A stretch of DNA of 23,828 bases from Haplomitrium mnioides (Eukaryota; Marchantiophyta; Haplomitriopsida; Calobryales), in contig JBNGIS010019149.1 of assembly GCA_049999725.1 (NCBI GenBank), forward strand, positions 1 through 23,828. The letters are read 5' to 3'. The translations under genes and the position numbers were made by a program. This document shows positions 7,840 to 17,651 of this stretch, piece by piece (position 1 is the first letter of the stretch; every line of letters starts with the position of its first letter). A model generated the notes under the pieces. That model saw only the letters and a program-made list of their open reading frames with translations, searched no databases and had not been told where the DNA came from.

Positions 7840-8850
7840 AAGGAAGGTCAAGTTTATAAGCAATGGGAGAAATAACCTAAGAAGTAGAGAAAGGACCAAT
7901 CCAAGCAAGAGACAACTTACAGACTTGAACATCTAAAGACAATAGGAGATCGTGAGTAGATAGCATAACTTGGTCACCTAAAGCATAAGAGCAATCACAA
8001 CGATGGCTATCGACATATCTTTTTTGCCAATTTTGAGCAATAGTAGGATGGTTGTGAGCATCTTGCAAGGAAAAAGATTAACGAGACAAAAAAGGTAGAA
8101 ATACTTGGAACATTAGAAGAAGAAGGAGAAAGCAAGCCATCGAGAACAAGAGGATGTTGACCCAAATTAAGAAAGAAAGAATTAAACCCAGCACTTGCTT
8201 GTTTGGAGTTGTTGTAGGCAAACTCTATAGTCGACAAGAAACTATCCTAATCGGTATTATGAACATTGATGAACACGTGAAACACATCATCTATAGTGCA
8301 ATTAGCGTGCTTTATTTGCCTGTCTGTTTGAGGATGATAAGTAGTAGACATAGAGAGTTTGGTGCCTAAAATTTTGAACAACTCTCGCCAAAACTTTCCG
8401 ATGAAACATGGATCCCTATCAAACATTAGCACCTTGGGTATTCCATGATAACGGAAGATAGTATTAAAGTATATTTTTGTCAATTGTGGAGCATCTACTG
8501 TATCCATCGCCGGTGCTAAATGAATCTGCTTGCTGAGCTTGTCCACAAGCACCATTATGGCAGTAAACCCACAAGGCGTTGTTGAAAGTGAAGTGACAAG
8601 ATCCAAACTTATATGTTCCCAACGAGCAGTAGGAATCAGTAATGGTTGAAGAAGTCTCGTTGGTTTTTGATTTGAACCTTTGTTTCATTGACAACTTTCA
8701 CACAAACAAAAAAACTACGAACATCTCAAGCCAAGTTAGGCCACCACCAAGTACGCTAAAGCAACTATGTAGTTCTATCTACTCCAAGATGCCCAGAGAT
8801 AGGAATGTCATGCGCTTATTGTAAACAAGCCATTCAAACGTATCATCTTG
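7840..8850 (-). pseudogene. gypsy integrase (HHCC module, catalytic core, C-terminal region), broken
   Basis: The zinc module remains as SGHLGVDRTT and WWWPNLA near 8740-8830, with stops. The core at 8247-8606 reads MDLVTSLSTTPCGFTAIMVL, VDKLSKQIHL, then FDRDPCFIGKFW and STTYHPQTDRQIKHAN. The first Asp (LDLVT) and the second (FDRD) are present. The residue 35 positions after the second Asp, which should be Glu in the HPQTDGQTE motif, is Lys (K99 counted from 8606). The frame shifts after VHNTD and continues as EFAYNNSKQASAGFN (8007-8237) and NWQKRYVDSH...DLLLSLDVQVCKLS (7877-8068). With at least three frame changes and loss of the catalytic Glu it cannot be active. Confidence 0.92.
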
Positions 8851-9039
8851 TGGAATATATATTTGATGGCCTTGATATATAATATCATTTTGAATGGAAA
8901 AAAATTGATACTCGCTATCTTTGACGGCTATTTGTGCCCGAACAAGACAAAAAAAAACATCTTCTTATAGTTTTTGACGATAACTCCCACTAGTTTCCTC
9001 ATCCAAATGTAAGATGCTAATGCTACTCACCTCCATTGT

Positions 9040-9420
9040 ATTCACTCGATGATCCGGCCTTCGTGACAGTGCATCAAGAATGGTGTGGAATCTTGCAGAC
9101 TTGTACTCTAGCTTGATATCAGTTGCAATTGATCTTCCCATCGATGATGGCAACTTGTCATGTTTTCCAAATGGATTTCTTGCAACAATGGCTTGTGATC
9201 TGTGCACATAAGCATAGGTCTTCCCAAGAGATAGTGCCTCCGCATTTTGGTAGCATAAACCATTGCCAATTGCTCTCGATCCCTTGCAGAATAACTTCTC
9301 TATGCCGCATTTAATCATCATGACATGAAGGCAATTTGATGAAGTCCATCCTCAAATTCTTGCTACAAAACTGCTCTAATAGTAGAATTAAAAGCATCAA
9401 AATCAACTATATAATGTATC
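9040..9420 (-). pseudogene. gypsy RNase H, decayed
   Basis: RNase H removes the RNA strand during reverse transcription. The domain starts near HYIVDFDAFNSTIRAVL (first catalytic Asp, before a stop at 9363-9365), continues as QEFEDGLHQIAFMS, and ends with the family signature ILDALSRRPDHR near 9040-9075. The middle is spread over two frames (8965-9321 holds the C-terminal half) and the central Glu/Asp motifs cannot be read with confidence. It sits between RT and integrase as usual for gypsy elements. Confidence 0.82.
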
Positions 9421-9689
9421 TTTGGATCATATGGTTGTAGAATATGATGAGAAGAAACTGCATCATTGAGCTGCTGAAATGCCGCTTGCTCTTTGGCCGT
9501 CCATTGAAATGTAACCTCTTTGCCTAGCAGATCTATAAGTGGTGCAGCAATATCCGTATAATAATGGATGAATCGTCGATAGAAGCTTGCCAATCCATTG
9601 AAGGCTCTAATGTCCTTTGCTTCTGTTGGTGTTGGCCACTTTGTGATAGCTTTAATTTTCTCTTCTTCCATCTTGATACCATCCGCAAA

Positions 9690-10544
9690 CACCTTGTGAC
9701 CCAAGTAAGTAGCCTCTTGCTTCCAAAATTTGCACTTGGATCTCTTGCAATAAAACTTCCAATTGTGTGCAACCTTTGCAATACTTATTTCAATTGATTG
9801 CGATGCTCAGCTTTAGTTTTGCTAAAAGAAATAATATCATCCAAGAATACCAAAGATGACTTATCCAATAGCCTATAAAAAAATTCAATTCATTTGATCC
9901 ATGAATATGGTCAGAGCATTAGTAAGACCAAATGTAAGGACCTTGCACTCAAAATGCCCATACCTCATGCAAAAAGTTGTCTTTGGCACATCACTTGGCT
10001 TGATAGGAATTCGCCAATAGCCACTTCAAAGATCGAGCTTGGAAAAGAATTGCGCATCACTCAATTGTTCCAACAAATCATCAATATGTGGTAAATGATA
10101 AGCATTCTTTACTATTTGATTGTTCAAACCATAATAACTAGTACAAAGACAAAATCCACCATCTTTTTTTGGTACAAAGAATACTGACGCTTCCCAAGGA
10201 AAAATACTATGATGAATGAAATCCTTCTCAAGAAGATCCATCAAGGTCTTGTAAAGCTCTTCCAACTCTTGCAGCAACAATGAGTATATAGACCAATTAT
10301 ACGGAGTACTTAATAGTATCAACTCAATCGGGAAGGACATTCCACAATTATCTCGCAACCTTTTTGGTAAATCATCCAGAAACACATATGAAAACTCCTT
10401 CAAAATATCATCAATCATTGAGGTTGGTAGAGGTTTCCCTCCCTCCTTATTCAAGTCTATGATAGGCTTGATCCATACAACAAAAATAGGCAACTCTTTC
10501 TCCATCAAAACATTATGTTGAATTGATTTGGCCATGTTTCCCAA
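9690..10544 (-). pseudogene. gypsy reverse transcriptase, broken
   Basis: The N-terminal part (10026-10544) reads VFLDDLPKRL, SVFFVPKKDGGFCL, LNNQIVKNAYHLPHIDDLLE and FFSKLDL, the first palm block with its catalytic Asp. The next codon is TGA (10023-10025) where the family has Arg (CGA), then SGYWRIPIKPSDVPKTTF and FGLTNA follow in frame. The active-site YxDD box survives as FLDD at 9836-9847 but in another frame, after further stops. The thumb region TYLGHKVFADGIKM and the connection to RNase H are in 9363-9704. Substitutions such as R-to-C and D-to-S in the FRLCTDY block add to the decay. Confidence 0.92.
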
Positions 10545-10599
10545 AAGAAATTTCTTTCCTTGTAAAGTAACTTGAATTTTTCATTTAACCCAATCAACT

Positions 10600-10943
10600 T
10601 CAGCGGATCAATCTTCAAGCCAAGGCAAACCCAAAATAGTATCATACTATATGGGTGCAATAAAAAAATCCATAGATTCTTCATACTCTTTGCCAATTCT
10701 TAGAATAAATGGCTTGTGTGAGTGGAATACCTCATATTTTTGGCCATCAACCATAGTCACAAAACTTCCCTTGATAGGCAAAGTTTTAGCTTTGATTTTC
10801 TTCACAAAACGTAATGAAATAAAATTTTCAGAACTTTCACAATCTACCAACATTCTACAAGAATGTTCATCAACCATATTGTCTAGATGAAACAAGGTAC
10901 TTCTAATTTTTGTCGATCCTTTCATTCCATTAGAACTAATCAA
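10600..10943 (-). pseudogene. gypsy aspartic protease, active-site Gly lost
   Basis: The 98-codon frame reads FHLDNMVDEHSCRMLVDCES, then ENFISLRFVKKI. This corresponds to the LVD(S/C)G(A/S)SxNFIS active-site block, but Asp-Cys-Gly has become Asp-Cys-Glu. After a stop at 10647-10649 comes YDTILGLPWLE, the conserved ILG block of the second protease half. It lies between the gag zinc knuckle and RT. The retroviral-type protease would process Gag-Pol. Replacement of the active-site Gly and the internal stop make activity unlikely. Confidence 0.82.
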
Positions 10944-11043
10944 GTTCTTAGTAAACCGCTCGACTATCTTTACTAAGGTCGGTCGTTTCCTTGATTTTCT
11001 TCTTCAATAGTTTCTGCTTCAACAAGAGTGCATGGTCAACTTT

Positions 11044-11098
11044 GGCAACGTGGGAAATTTGCAATCATATGACCAAGCTGTCAACAATAAAAATATCC
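11044..11098 (-). pseudogene. Remnant CCHC zinc knuckle of gypsy gag
   Basis: One minus frame reads GYFYC, a stop, QLGHMIANFPRC. This is the C-x2-C-x4-H-x4-C nucleocapsid knuckle with Cys1 changed to Tyr, the following Gly (GGA) changed to TGA, and the last Cys changed to Phe. The second Cys and the His remain. It is about 55 bp downstream of the gag stop, in a different frame. Confidence 0.75.
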
Positions 11099-11154
11099 TC
11101 CACTTTGACGTAGGCGCTCATGCTCTACATCTGTGAGTTGTATTGTTCAACCAT

Positions 11155-11748
11155 TCACATTGCTTCTTCTAGTTGAGAGGGCTCTTTTATTGTCACTTCC
11201 ATTATAGTGCGAGGCTTCAACCCTCGAATAAACCAATCTAAAGCTTCTCTCTTACCCATATTAGGAATTTGCACAATGATATTATGAAATTGCGTGACAT
11301 AGCTCATTATCGTACCAAGTTGCTTCAATTCTGCCAAACAATCTCTTGACACCTTTGGAGCATTAAGAACCCTAAATCTTAGATTCATCGCTTCTTTGAA
11401 CTCTTGCCAAAAAGTAATTTGAGCGAAAAATCCACGTTGAGCTTGCTCAATTTGATATCTCCACCAAGTTTTTACCACTCTCTCTAATTGACTTGCAGCA
11501 AATAGAATTCTTCGACCGTCTTCTCCTATGCTGGTAACCTCAAAATATTGTTCACAATTGACAAAGAAATTTTCAGATTCGCCAAGAATCATCTTCTTAT
11601 CATATGCTTTTGGCTTGGGAAACCGCACATGGCTTTCTTCTTCTTGAAAATGTGCCCTCTTCTCCATTTGGATTTGAACTTCTAGAAGGCCATGAAGATG
11701 TTCAAATTGTTGTTGCATCACTTGCATCCTTGCTTCTTGATTCTCCAT
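11155..11748 (-). pseudogene. gypsy gag (capsid part), truncated by a stop
   Basis: The start ATG at 11748 begins MENQEARMQVMQQQFEHLHG, 20 bp inside the PBS. Open sequence continues upstream into the LTR, but those codons are LTR-derived and not part of gag. The retrotransposon gag domain is recognisable by FFVNCEQYFEV, ILFAASQLERVVKTWWRYQI, FWQEFKEAMNLRFR and MSYVTQFHNIIVQIPNMGKREALDWFIRGLKP. The frame stops at 11155-11157 (TGA) after PSQLEEAM, before the zinc knuckle, which lies just beyond in another frame. The predicted fragment is 197 residues. Gag forms the cytoplasmic virus-like particle. Without the knuckle this product would lack its RNA-binding part. Confidence 0.9.
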
Positions 11749-11767
11749 TCTACCAAAAAGAACCGTG

Positions 11768-11779
11768 GCTCTAATACCA
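11768..11779 (-). other. Primer-binding site of the gypsy element (initiator tRNA-Met)
   Basis: On the minus strand TGGTATTAGAGC follows the 5' LTR after a single T. It matches the standard plant primer site TGGTATCAGAGC at 11 of 12 positions; the mismatch is a C-to-T change. It fixes the 5' LTR boundary at 11781. Confidence 0.9.
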
Positions 11780-11780
11780 A

Positions 11781-12245
11781 TGTAAAAGAACTCAAAGACC
11801 AACTTCCAAATGAGAAACAACTTCAAGATAACTCCAATGGAGTCATACAATTCAAAACCAATAAGCAAACAAAATCCCAACTTCCAAATGAGTAACAACT
11901 TCAAGATCATTCCAATAGAGTCATACAACTCAAAGCCAATAAGCAAACAAAATCCAAGAGTGCTAGCCAAAGCCAAGCAACCAAAGAGCCCAACCGAATT
12001 GAGGAGGAACTCTAGAATGATGAGTGGGGCTAAGAAGCCCTTTTATTGATACAAGAGAAAAATGCGTCATCTGTCTTTCTTTACTTACAAGTCACTTCAA
12101 ATTTCAACCCTAAAACTAACTCTCTACTAGGAGTGATTTCGAAGGCAAGTAATCTTATCTCAACCCAAAAAGTAACTCTCTACCACTTCTTTCACTCTTC
12201 TCAATTTTCTTATAAATGGCACAACCTTATACTTGTACTATTACA
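11781..12245 (-). repeat. 5' LTR of the gypsy element (465 bp)
   Basis: Starts TGTAAAAG and ends CTATTACA on the plus strand and aligns along its length with 7046-7509, with about 45 differences plus small indels. It carries the same 78-bp duplication. It borders the primer site and precedes gag, which identifies it as the promoter LTR. Its TATA region is damaged. Confidence 0.95.
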
Positions 12246-12357
12246 AGAATGGAAAGCTTGTTTCTTGCTTGGACTTCAAAATAGAGCTCTAAACTCCATG
12301 TAAGGATAGGTTTTTGTAGTTTTTGTCCTTCAAGACTCAAAATTGATTCCTTTGACT
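12246..12357. repeat. 37-bp tandem array, right part beyond the gypsy insertion
   Basis: After the target duplication AGAAT (12246-12250), 12251-12269 completes the unit interrupted at 7045. A full 37-bp unit follows at 12270-12306 (TGGACTTCAAAATAGAGCTC...), then a looser one at about 12317-12357 containing GTCCTTCAAGACTCAAAATT. Beyond that the pattern fades. Confidence 0.75.
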
Positions 12358-12779
12358 TCTGGTTTGCTTGGGCTTTTCCTCAAGTTTTCTATTTATTTTT
12401 CAAAAAAAAAATTCTTAGTGGGACCATAACTTCATTTTGATATTTGTTTGAATTTTTTTGCTAGAAAATATATTTTATCCAAAATATAAGTTTTTTTTGT
12501 TAAAACAAACCACAATTTTTATACTTTTCATTGATTTTGATATTTCCAACATTTTTATAAAAACTATGATTATCATTGAATTTTGCAGAATAAAATTGCT
12601 TCTCGTTCTATCAAGCCTATTAAAATTGCCAAAAATAAACAAAAAAAAACTCATATAGTTTTTTTTGGGAAAAATACCCTCGTTTTCTGTGTTTTTTTAG
12701 CTTTAAACGTCATTTTTGGGCCAAAAAAGGTTTTTATTTTGAGTAGCTTGTTACTGGTTCAAAGTAGCGGCTGTTCTAT
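12358..12779. other. AT-rich spacer, no feature seen
   Basis: Runs of A and T predominate. Short plus frames (12458-12658 and 12583-12783) are low-complexity and unconvincing. No LTR end, terminal repeat or gene is visible. The copia C homology on the right stops within or just before this stretch. Confidence 0.5.
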
Positions 12780-13423
12780 ATGATAATTTGCACCATATGT
12801 GCATGATAGAATGCAAAAGCTCCCTTGTGTATCAGTTTGTCAACATGGTATTTCACCCTTTCACTTCAGCGCATAGGTGTATTGTGCACATGTTGCTCCA
12901 ATTGTTGTTGTCATGATATTGTAATTAAGAGTAATCTCACCTCTTAATCCATATTCTCAAATTCATTACCACCATCTTCACCTTGAGACATTGCAATTTT
13001 CATCTCTACAACACCTCCAATTTGCAAACTAAATGAAGTATGATGCTTCAACATGTGTGCAACCTCTCTTGACATGTGCTATTACGGTTGTTGCTTTCAC
13101 CTTGTAGACCACTCAACTCCTAGGCTTGTTGATTCTGTTCTAACAAAACCTATTTTCTTTTTGCATCAATTGTGTCATCAACAATTTTTTCACTATACCA
13201 AACATCTAATTCATAATAAAAAAACATCTCTACTCACCTTTAGCATGCGTATAGTACCAAAAAAACACTTGCAACATTTTTGTTCATTTGAGTATCCAAT
13301 GAAAACACATTTCTCCACTTTTGGATCCAATTTGTCACGTGTCTTTGCTGGCACATGTACGTGTGCAATACATCTAAACACTTTCAAATGTGAAATGTTT
13401 GGATGCCTTCTTGTGAATTTCTC
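12780..13423 (-). pseudogene. copia element C: integrase C-terminal part and IN-RT linker, decayed
   Basis: The minus strand reads EKFTRRHPNISHLKVF, then HVHVPAKTRDKLDPK, KCVFIGYSNEQKCCKCFF and RMLKVSRDVF, the block that follows the DDE core in copia integrases. Further downstream, in shifted frames, come EQHVHNTPMR and VKYHVDKLIHKGAFAFYHAH, then MVQII, typical of the linker before RT. The first part is open for about 60 residues. Frameshifts and stops follow. No RT is found to the left. The overlapping plus-strand frame at 13053-13499 is a shadow. With the gag and protease at 17652-19175 it probably forms one element, because orientation and order agree. Confidence 0.8.
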
Positions 13424-14736
13424 TTATGGCTGCAGGGAGATGTTCATTGATGCAAGTTTTTGTAAAGGCAATTGGAGCTTATCGAGCAGATTTTTGTGAG
13501 GACAGGCTATCCTTTCATTATGTTTGAAGCATAAAAAGCCTAGAAGTCTATTGTTTTTGCAAGGTTATGGAGAAGAAATGGGGTTGCAGTTGTGCATGGA
13601 GGTAGTTTGTCTATCAAACCAAAAACTCTATAGGTATTTCTTTGTCAAAGCAAGCATGTGATTTCATTTCTTTGTCAAAGTAAGTCTGGAATGTTATGCA
13701 AGAAGAGTTAAAAGTCTGTGTTATCAAGAAGAGCAGCAACCAGATCTGATTTTGCGAGTAATAAAGGAGGGTACCGAGCAATTTTTGGCAATTATCATAT
13801 GTGTGTAAAGGAAATAAAGATTTTTCTTGCAAAGCCTTTGTTAGGCAGCATAGGACATACCTCCAGCAATGGAGATTTTTGAAAAAGGTTAAGAAAATGA
13901 TCTCCTCCGAAAATCACAAAGCCTAAGATCCTTTCAATGCACAATTTGTAGATGGTGGAGCTGATTCAAGAGCTGCAAAGTGTCTACAAATTTGCTTCGC
14001 ATAGGGATTGCGAAGCTTGGTTCAGGGTCAATTTTCTATGGAACATGGCAGTGATTCCATGTCTCATGCTAGATGTTGTTTGTTTCATTGAGGGAGTATT
14101 TTTTTGTTCAACAATTTATCAAGCAAAGCAGATTGTGAGCAAGGCAGATCGAGAGAAGGGCAGAAAAGGAAAGCTTTTGCATTATGCTAGCTAGAGGTGC
14201 ACATTCCTTCATAGGCTGCATGGGTCTCATTGTGAACAAACCTAGAAACTGCAGGATCAAAAAAATTAGTTGTGTAGGAGTAATGTTGTGAGCTAGATAA
14301 GGCATGATGGTGTTGAGGCAAGGCTGGAATTGGATTGCTGAAGAAAGATCATTGTTGCAGAAGTCATGTTTGAAGAAATAGGCAGTGTTTAAATCTACAA
14401 TCAAAATCCAACAACCAAAGAATCCATTTCTCATGAGTAGGGATCACTTGAGAAAAATCAATCTTTGAAGAAGAAATGTTGGCTATTTAGAAATCAACCC
14501 TGCTCAATAATGCAGTTAGATGATCTCTTAGAAATCAATGAAGAAATCTGAGTGCAGAAGCTCTATTCAGAAGGAGAGCTAGAGCAGAGTTTGTTGAGGA
14601 ACAATTTGAAGAAGAAAGGGCTACAATAGAGACTGCATGAGCACAGCTGCAGGATACATGTTTGAAAGAAGAGATAGCACGACACCTATTCAAAAATCTG
14701 CCCAATCCAAAGCTACCCAGTTTGATAAGGGCTTTG

Positions 14737-14799
14737 TCTTATGGAAAATCAAATTTGTCCTATCGAAAATCAAATTTGTTGTATAGGAGATCAAACCTG
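14737..14799 (+). repeat. Three 21-bp tandem units encoding a heptad repeat
   Basis: Units 14737-14757, 14758-14778 and 14779-14799 are TC(T/C)TAT(G/C)GAAAATCAAATTTG and a diverged third copy. In one plus frame they read SYGKSNL, SYRKSNL, LYRRSNL. The flanking frame has stops within about 100 bp, so this is at best a fragment of an old reading frame. Confidence 0.7.
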
Positions 14800-17177
14800 T
14801 TTCATACAATGTAGTTGGAGGACCTATTAAAATTGATGAAGGATCTAGAGCAAGACTGGATGAAGATCTGTTGGAAGACATACTAGAAGAAACTCTATTC
14901 AAAGATCAAATCTTCTCAAATAATGCTCAATGCAAAGCTGTTTGGTGAAAAACACTACTTGAGAGGTTCATTGCAAGAGCATATTCCATCAACGATTGCA
15001 AAAGAAAATTCATTAGGGCAGAAAATTGTTGTAGGGAACTCAATTGCTGAAGAGACTTGCTGCATCAGAGACCAAGAGCAGAGACAACTTGAGAAATTTG
15101 ATTACAAAAGCAGAAACAATGAAGCAGTAACTAGAGCAAGGATTTGTAGAGAACTATTGAAGGAGAATCCATGCAACAAATTTGATTGAGGAAAACTATT
15201 GCAATAAAAATTATTGTAGTAAAAAGATGAATCAGAACTAGGGTAAAGAGAGCTAAGGCAGAATTGATGGAGCAAGAAAATGATGAAGAAACCCTATTCA
15301 AGAGCATATTCAATGTAGAAAAATTTTGTTGAGCAAGAAGTTGCATCAGAAGATGCTCAAGCAGATTTGATGCAGCCTTCATAAAAAAATATAGAGCTCT
15401 GATCAAGTAACATATGAGCCTCTTCAAGGTTTTGCTTATGCACACCTCTCAAATTAGAGAGCTACAACAATTGATTTGCCAAGAAATAGAAGACCCAATG
15501 ACTCCATTTGCATAAGGCTATGATAGGAAGAAGATCATGAATGTAGATGAGGAGTATCTTCCATGGAGGTAGAAGAAATGCATGGGACTTTTGAGAAAGA
15601 TTTTTGTGCCTTAGGCTGGTTGTAGGGATGGAGCTCTCATTTTGTTTGCTAGTGGGTAGGAGGAGGCTATTCTAAGGTGAGATGAAGGTGTCTTGACATG
15701 GGATGGCTTTTTGTAGAGGAAACTCTATGGAGATTCAAAGTTCTTCTGTAAAAAAGGTGTTGGCAAGAAGGGTTTGTCTAGATCAGGGAGTATGCTCTAT
15801 TTTTTAAAGGGATTAGAAGATGACCATGGAGAAGAAGAGCCAATATATGTTCATTGGTTAGAAAGAAGTCTTTTCCTTGTAATTTCAAATTAAATGAGGC
15901 TTGGAGAGTTCAAATCAGGTGACTAAAGGTCTACAATTGTGAAGGGCAGCAAAGGTCACTAGGAAGGATGCTATGTTTCAGGGTTTTGTTGCATTGAGCT
16001 TGTTGTTGTTTTGACCGCAGATTGGCTGAATGTGTTTTCCCTTTATTCAAGTTTCTCATTAGTGATTGCTCATCAAGATAGGTTGAACCAGAGATGAGAA
16101 GTTGATTGTTGATGTTCTATTTAAGAATCTCAATTGATGGGACATGCATGTCTTACCTTGCTTATTCATGAAGGCTGATTGAGCAAGGTTGGTTGTGACA
16201 ACAAAGGGATGAGGGATTGCTACTTTGGGTTTTGGATGCTGGTAGGTTCCAGTTGTGTGGGTGGAACCTCAAAAGCAAACAACTAACTAAAAAAAGTGAG
16301 AGAATGCATTCAACCAAGTAGGTCATGTCTAGATGTATTTGCATTTGGGAGGCCTGCATCAACACAAGTGAGAGGTGGTATTTTGACTAGGCAGAGAATT
16401 GAAGCAAATGCCTCATCCAACCAAGGAGATTGGAAGTGTGCATTATTTTCCAAATAGTATTAAAGGGACGATACAAGATGGTAACAATGTTCATAAGGGA
16501 CCATAAAAGTAAAGGTGATCAAGTCTGAAAACCATAACTTCTGGTCCAGGAAATTCTCAAAATATGTTTTGTTCAAAGTGTTAGCAGACTCGACTGTGAA
16601 ATGAAGACATGCATATATTTTTCTGAGTTTTACAAGACATATGCTATGTTTTGGAGCAAAGGGTAATGCAAAAAGATCAATGGAGTGGCATCAGATGAGT
16701 TTTTTAGCTCAATGGATGTCCTTGAAAGTCAGCAGTTGGTACTTGTATTTGTGTTCAGGATAGAGTATTTGTTTAGATGTTGCATGTTCTAGTCAAAAGA
16801 AAATAAAACAGATCACCCAGTACTGCCTTTGTGTCTGTGTGTTTTGTTTACTAAATAGGAATAAGGGATCCATAAAAATGAGACCAACAACATGAAAAAA
16901 AGTCTCAACTCCACCATTAGTTGGGTTGCTAGAATTTTGTTTTGTATTTCAATTATGTTTTGTTGCTACTTGTTGAGCACAAGTAGGAGAGGAAGGTTGG
17001 GTGAAGTGCAATGCACCATTATGGCTAAATTTTCCTATTACCTCTGGTGAGTAGTAGAAATTAACATAAAGATCAAGGATCAAGACTTGCTGTCATGAAC
17101 CGATAACACCACACTGAGTAGGGAGTTGTGGCAGCTTGTCACTACCATAAATGATAGGGCTAAAGGGTCTAAAACAT

Positions 17178-17576
17178 TGTGTTGACTCCACAAGGTGAAG
17201 ACCGCACAATGTACGTAGTGGTTGTTGGAAGGTTGTGTTTTTGTAAGCTATGGAAGTTTGGAGATCTCAATATAATGTCACTGATTTCTTTCATTGAGTG
17301 TGACATAGTACATAAAGAGAAATGTTGGATCTGTCTAGTACTTTGTAATGTGTTTTGTCTTCATCACACCCTTCTCTCTAATGTATTGTTATGTATGCAA
17401 GCGTTATATTGAATTCTCTCTTCTTTCAAAATTCTGGTTTTCTATTTGATTGCATGTATGACAAGAGATTTAGAGAGTTTGTGAACTTTGTGGAAGTGGA
17501 TCTGGAGTAGCCGATAGAAACCAATAGAGTAGAAAGAGTAAAGTGCAATGTTGGGCTCCCTCCCCTTATTCCAACA
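17178..17576 (+). repeat. Possible solo or leading LTR, weak
   Basis: The stretch starts TGTGTTGACTCC and ends TTATTCCAACA, a TG...CA pair of plausible length (399 bp), and is followed 32 bp later by an ATG (17611) opening a short frame MADKFIASHP. There is no convincing tRNA primer site after it (TTGACATAGTGG) and no partner LTR in the window, so this remains tentative. Confidence 0.25.
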
Positions 17577-17651
17577 TTGACATAGTGGAAGTTTAGAGTT
17601 TTTTGAGTTCATGGCGGACAAATTCATAGCAAGCCATCCCTGAACTCAACA

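Larger units (their letters stand above)
7046..12245 (-). mobile_element. Complete but defective Ty3/gypsy chromovirus-type LTR retrotransposon (5.2 kb)
   Basis: Two direct ~465-bp LTRs with TGTAA...TTACA ends flank an internal region read on the minus strand in the order gag, protease, RT, RNase H, integrase, chromodomain, which defines the gypsy class and a chromovirus. A primer site for initiator tRNA-Met adjoins the right LTR. It inserted into the 37-bp array with a 5-bp target duplication. The LTRs differ at about 45 sites by my count (around 10%), so the insertion is old. Multiple stops and frameshifts, a stop in RT and a Glu-to-Lys change in integrase make it non-autonomous. Many stops fit G-to-A or C-to-T change, as expected of methylated plant repeats. 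Confidence 0.95.
13424..17651. other. Unassigned 4.2-kb block inside copia element C
   Basis: It separates the gag-pre-integrase of element C (ending about 17652) from its integrase C-terminus (starting about 13423), and the integrase core is on neither side. The plus strand is purine-rich, especially 14440-15470. No frame longer than about 110 codons and no domain I recognise is present. It holds a 3 x 21-bp repeat (14737-14799), a recurring CTATTCA motif, a short 30-bp spaced repeat of TTTCTTTGTCAAAG near 13637 and 13667, and an LTR-like stretch (17178-17576). It could be a nested non-autonomous element or unrelated DNA joined by deletion. Confidence 0.5.

Noticed and set aside
11749-11976. 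N-terminal extension of gypsy gag into the LTR (upstream Met at 11976)
   Set aside because: These codons are LTR and primer-site sequence with 78-bp periodicity. Gag homology begins after the Met at 11748.
13053-13499. 148-codon plus-strand frame, Cys/Phe-rich
   Set aside because: The opposite strand encodes a clear copia integrase C-terminal block over the same bases, so the plus frame is antisense.
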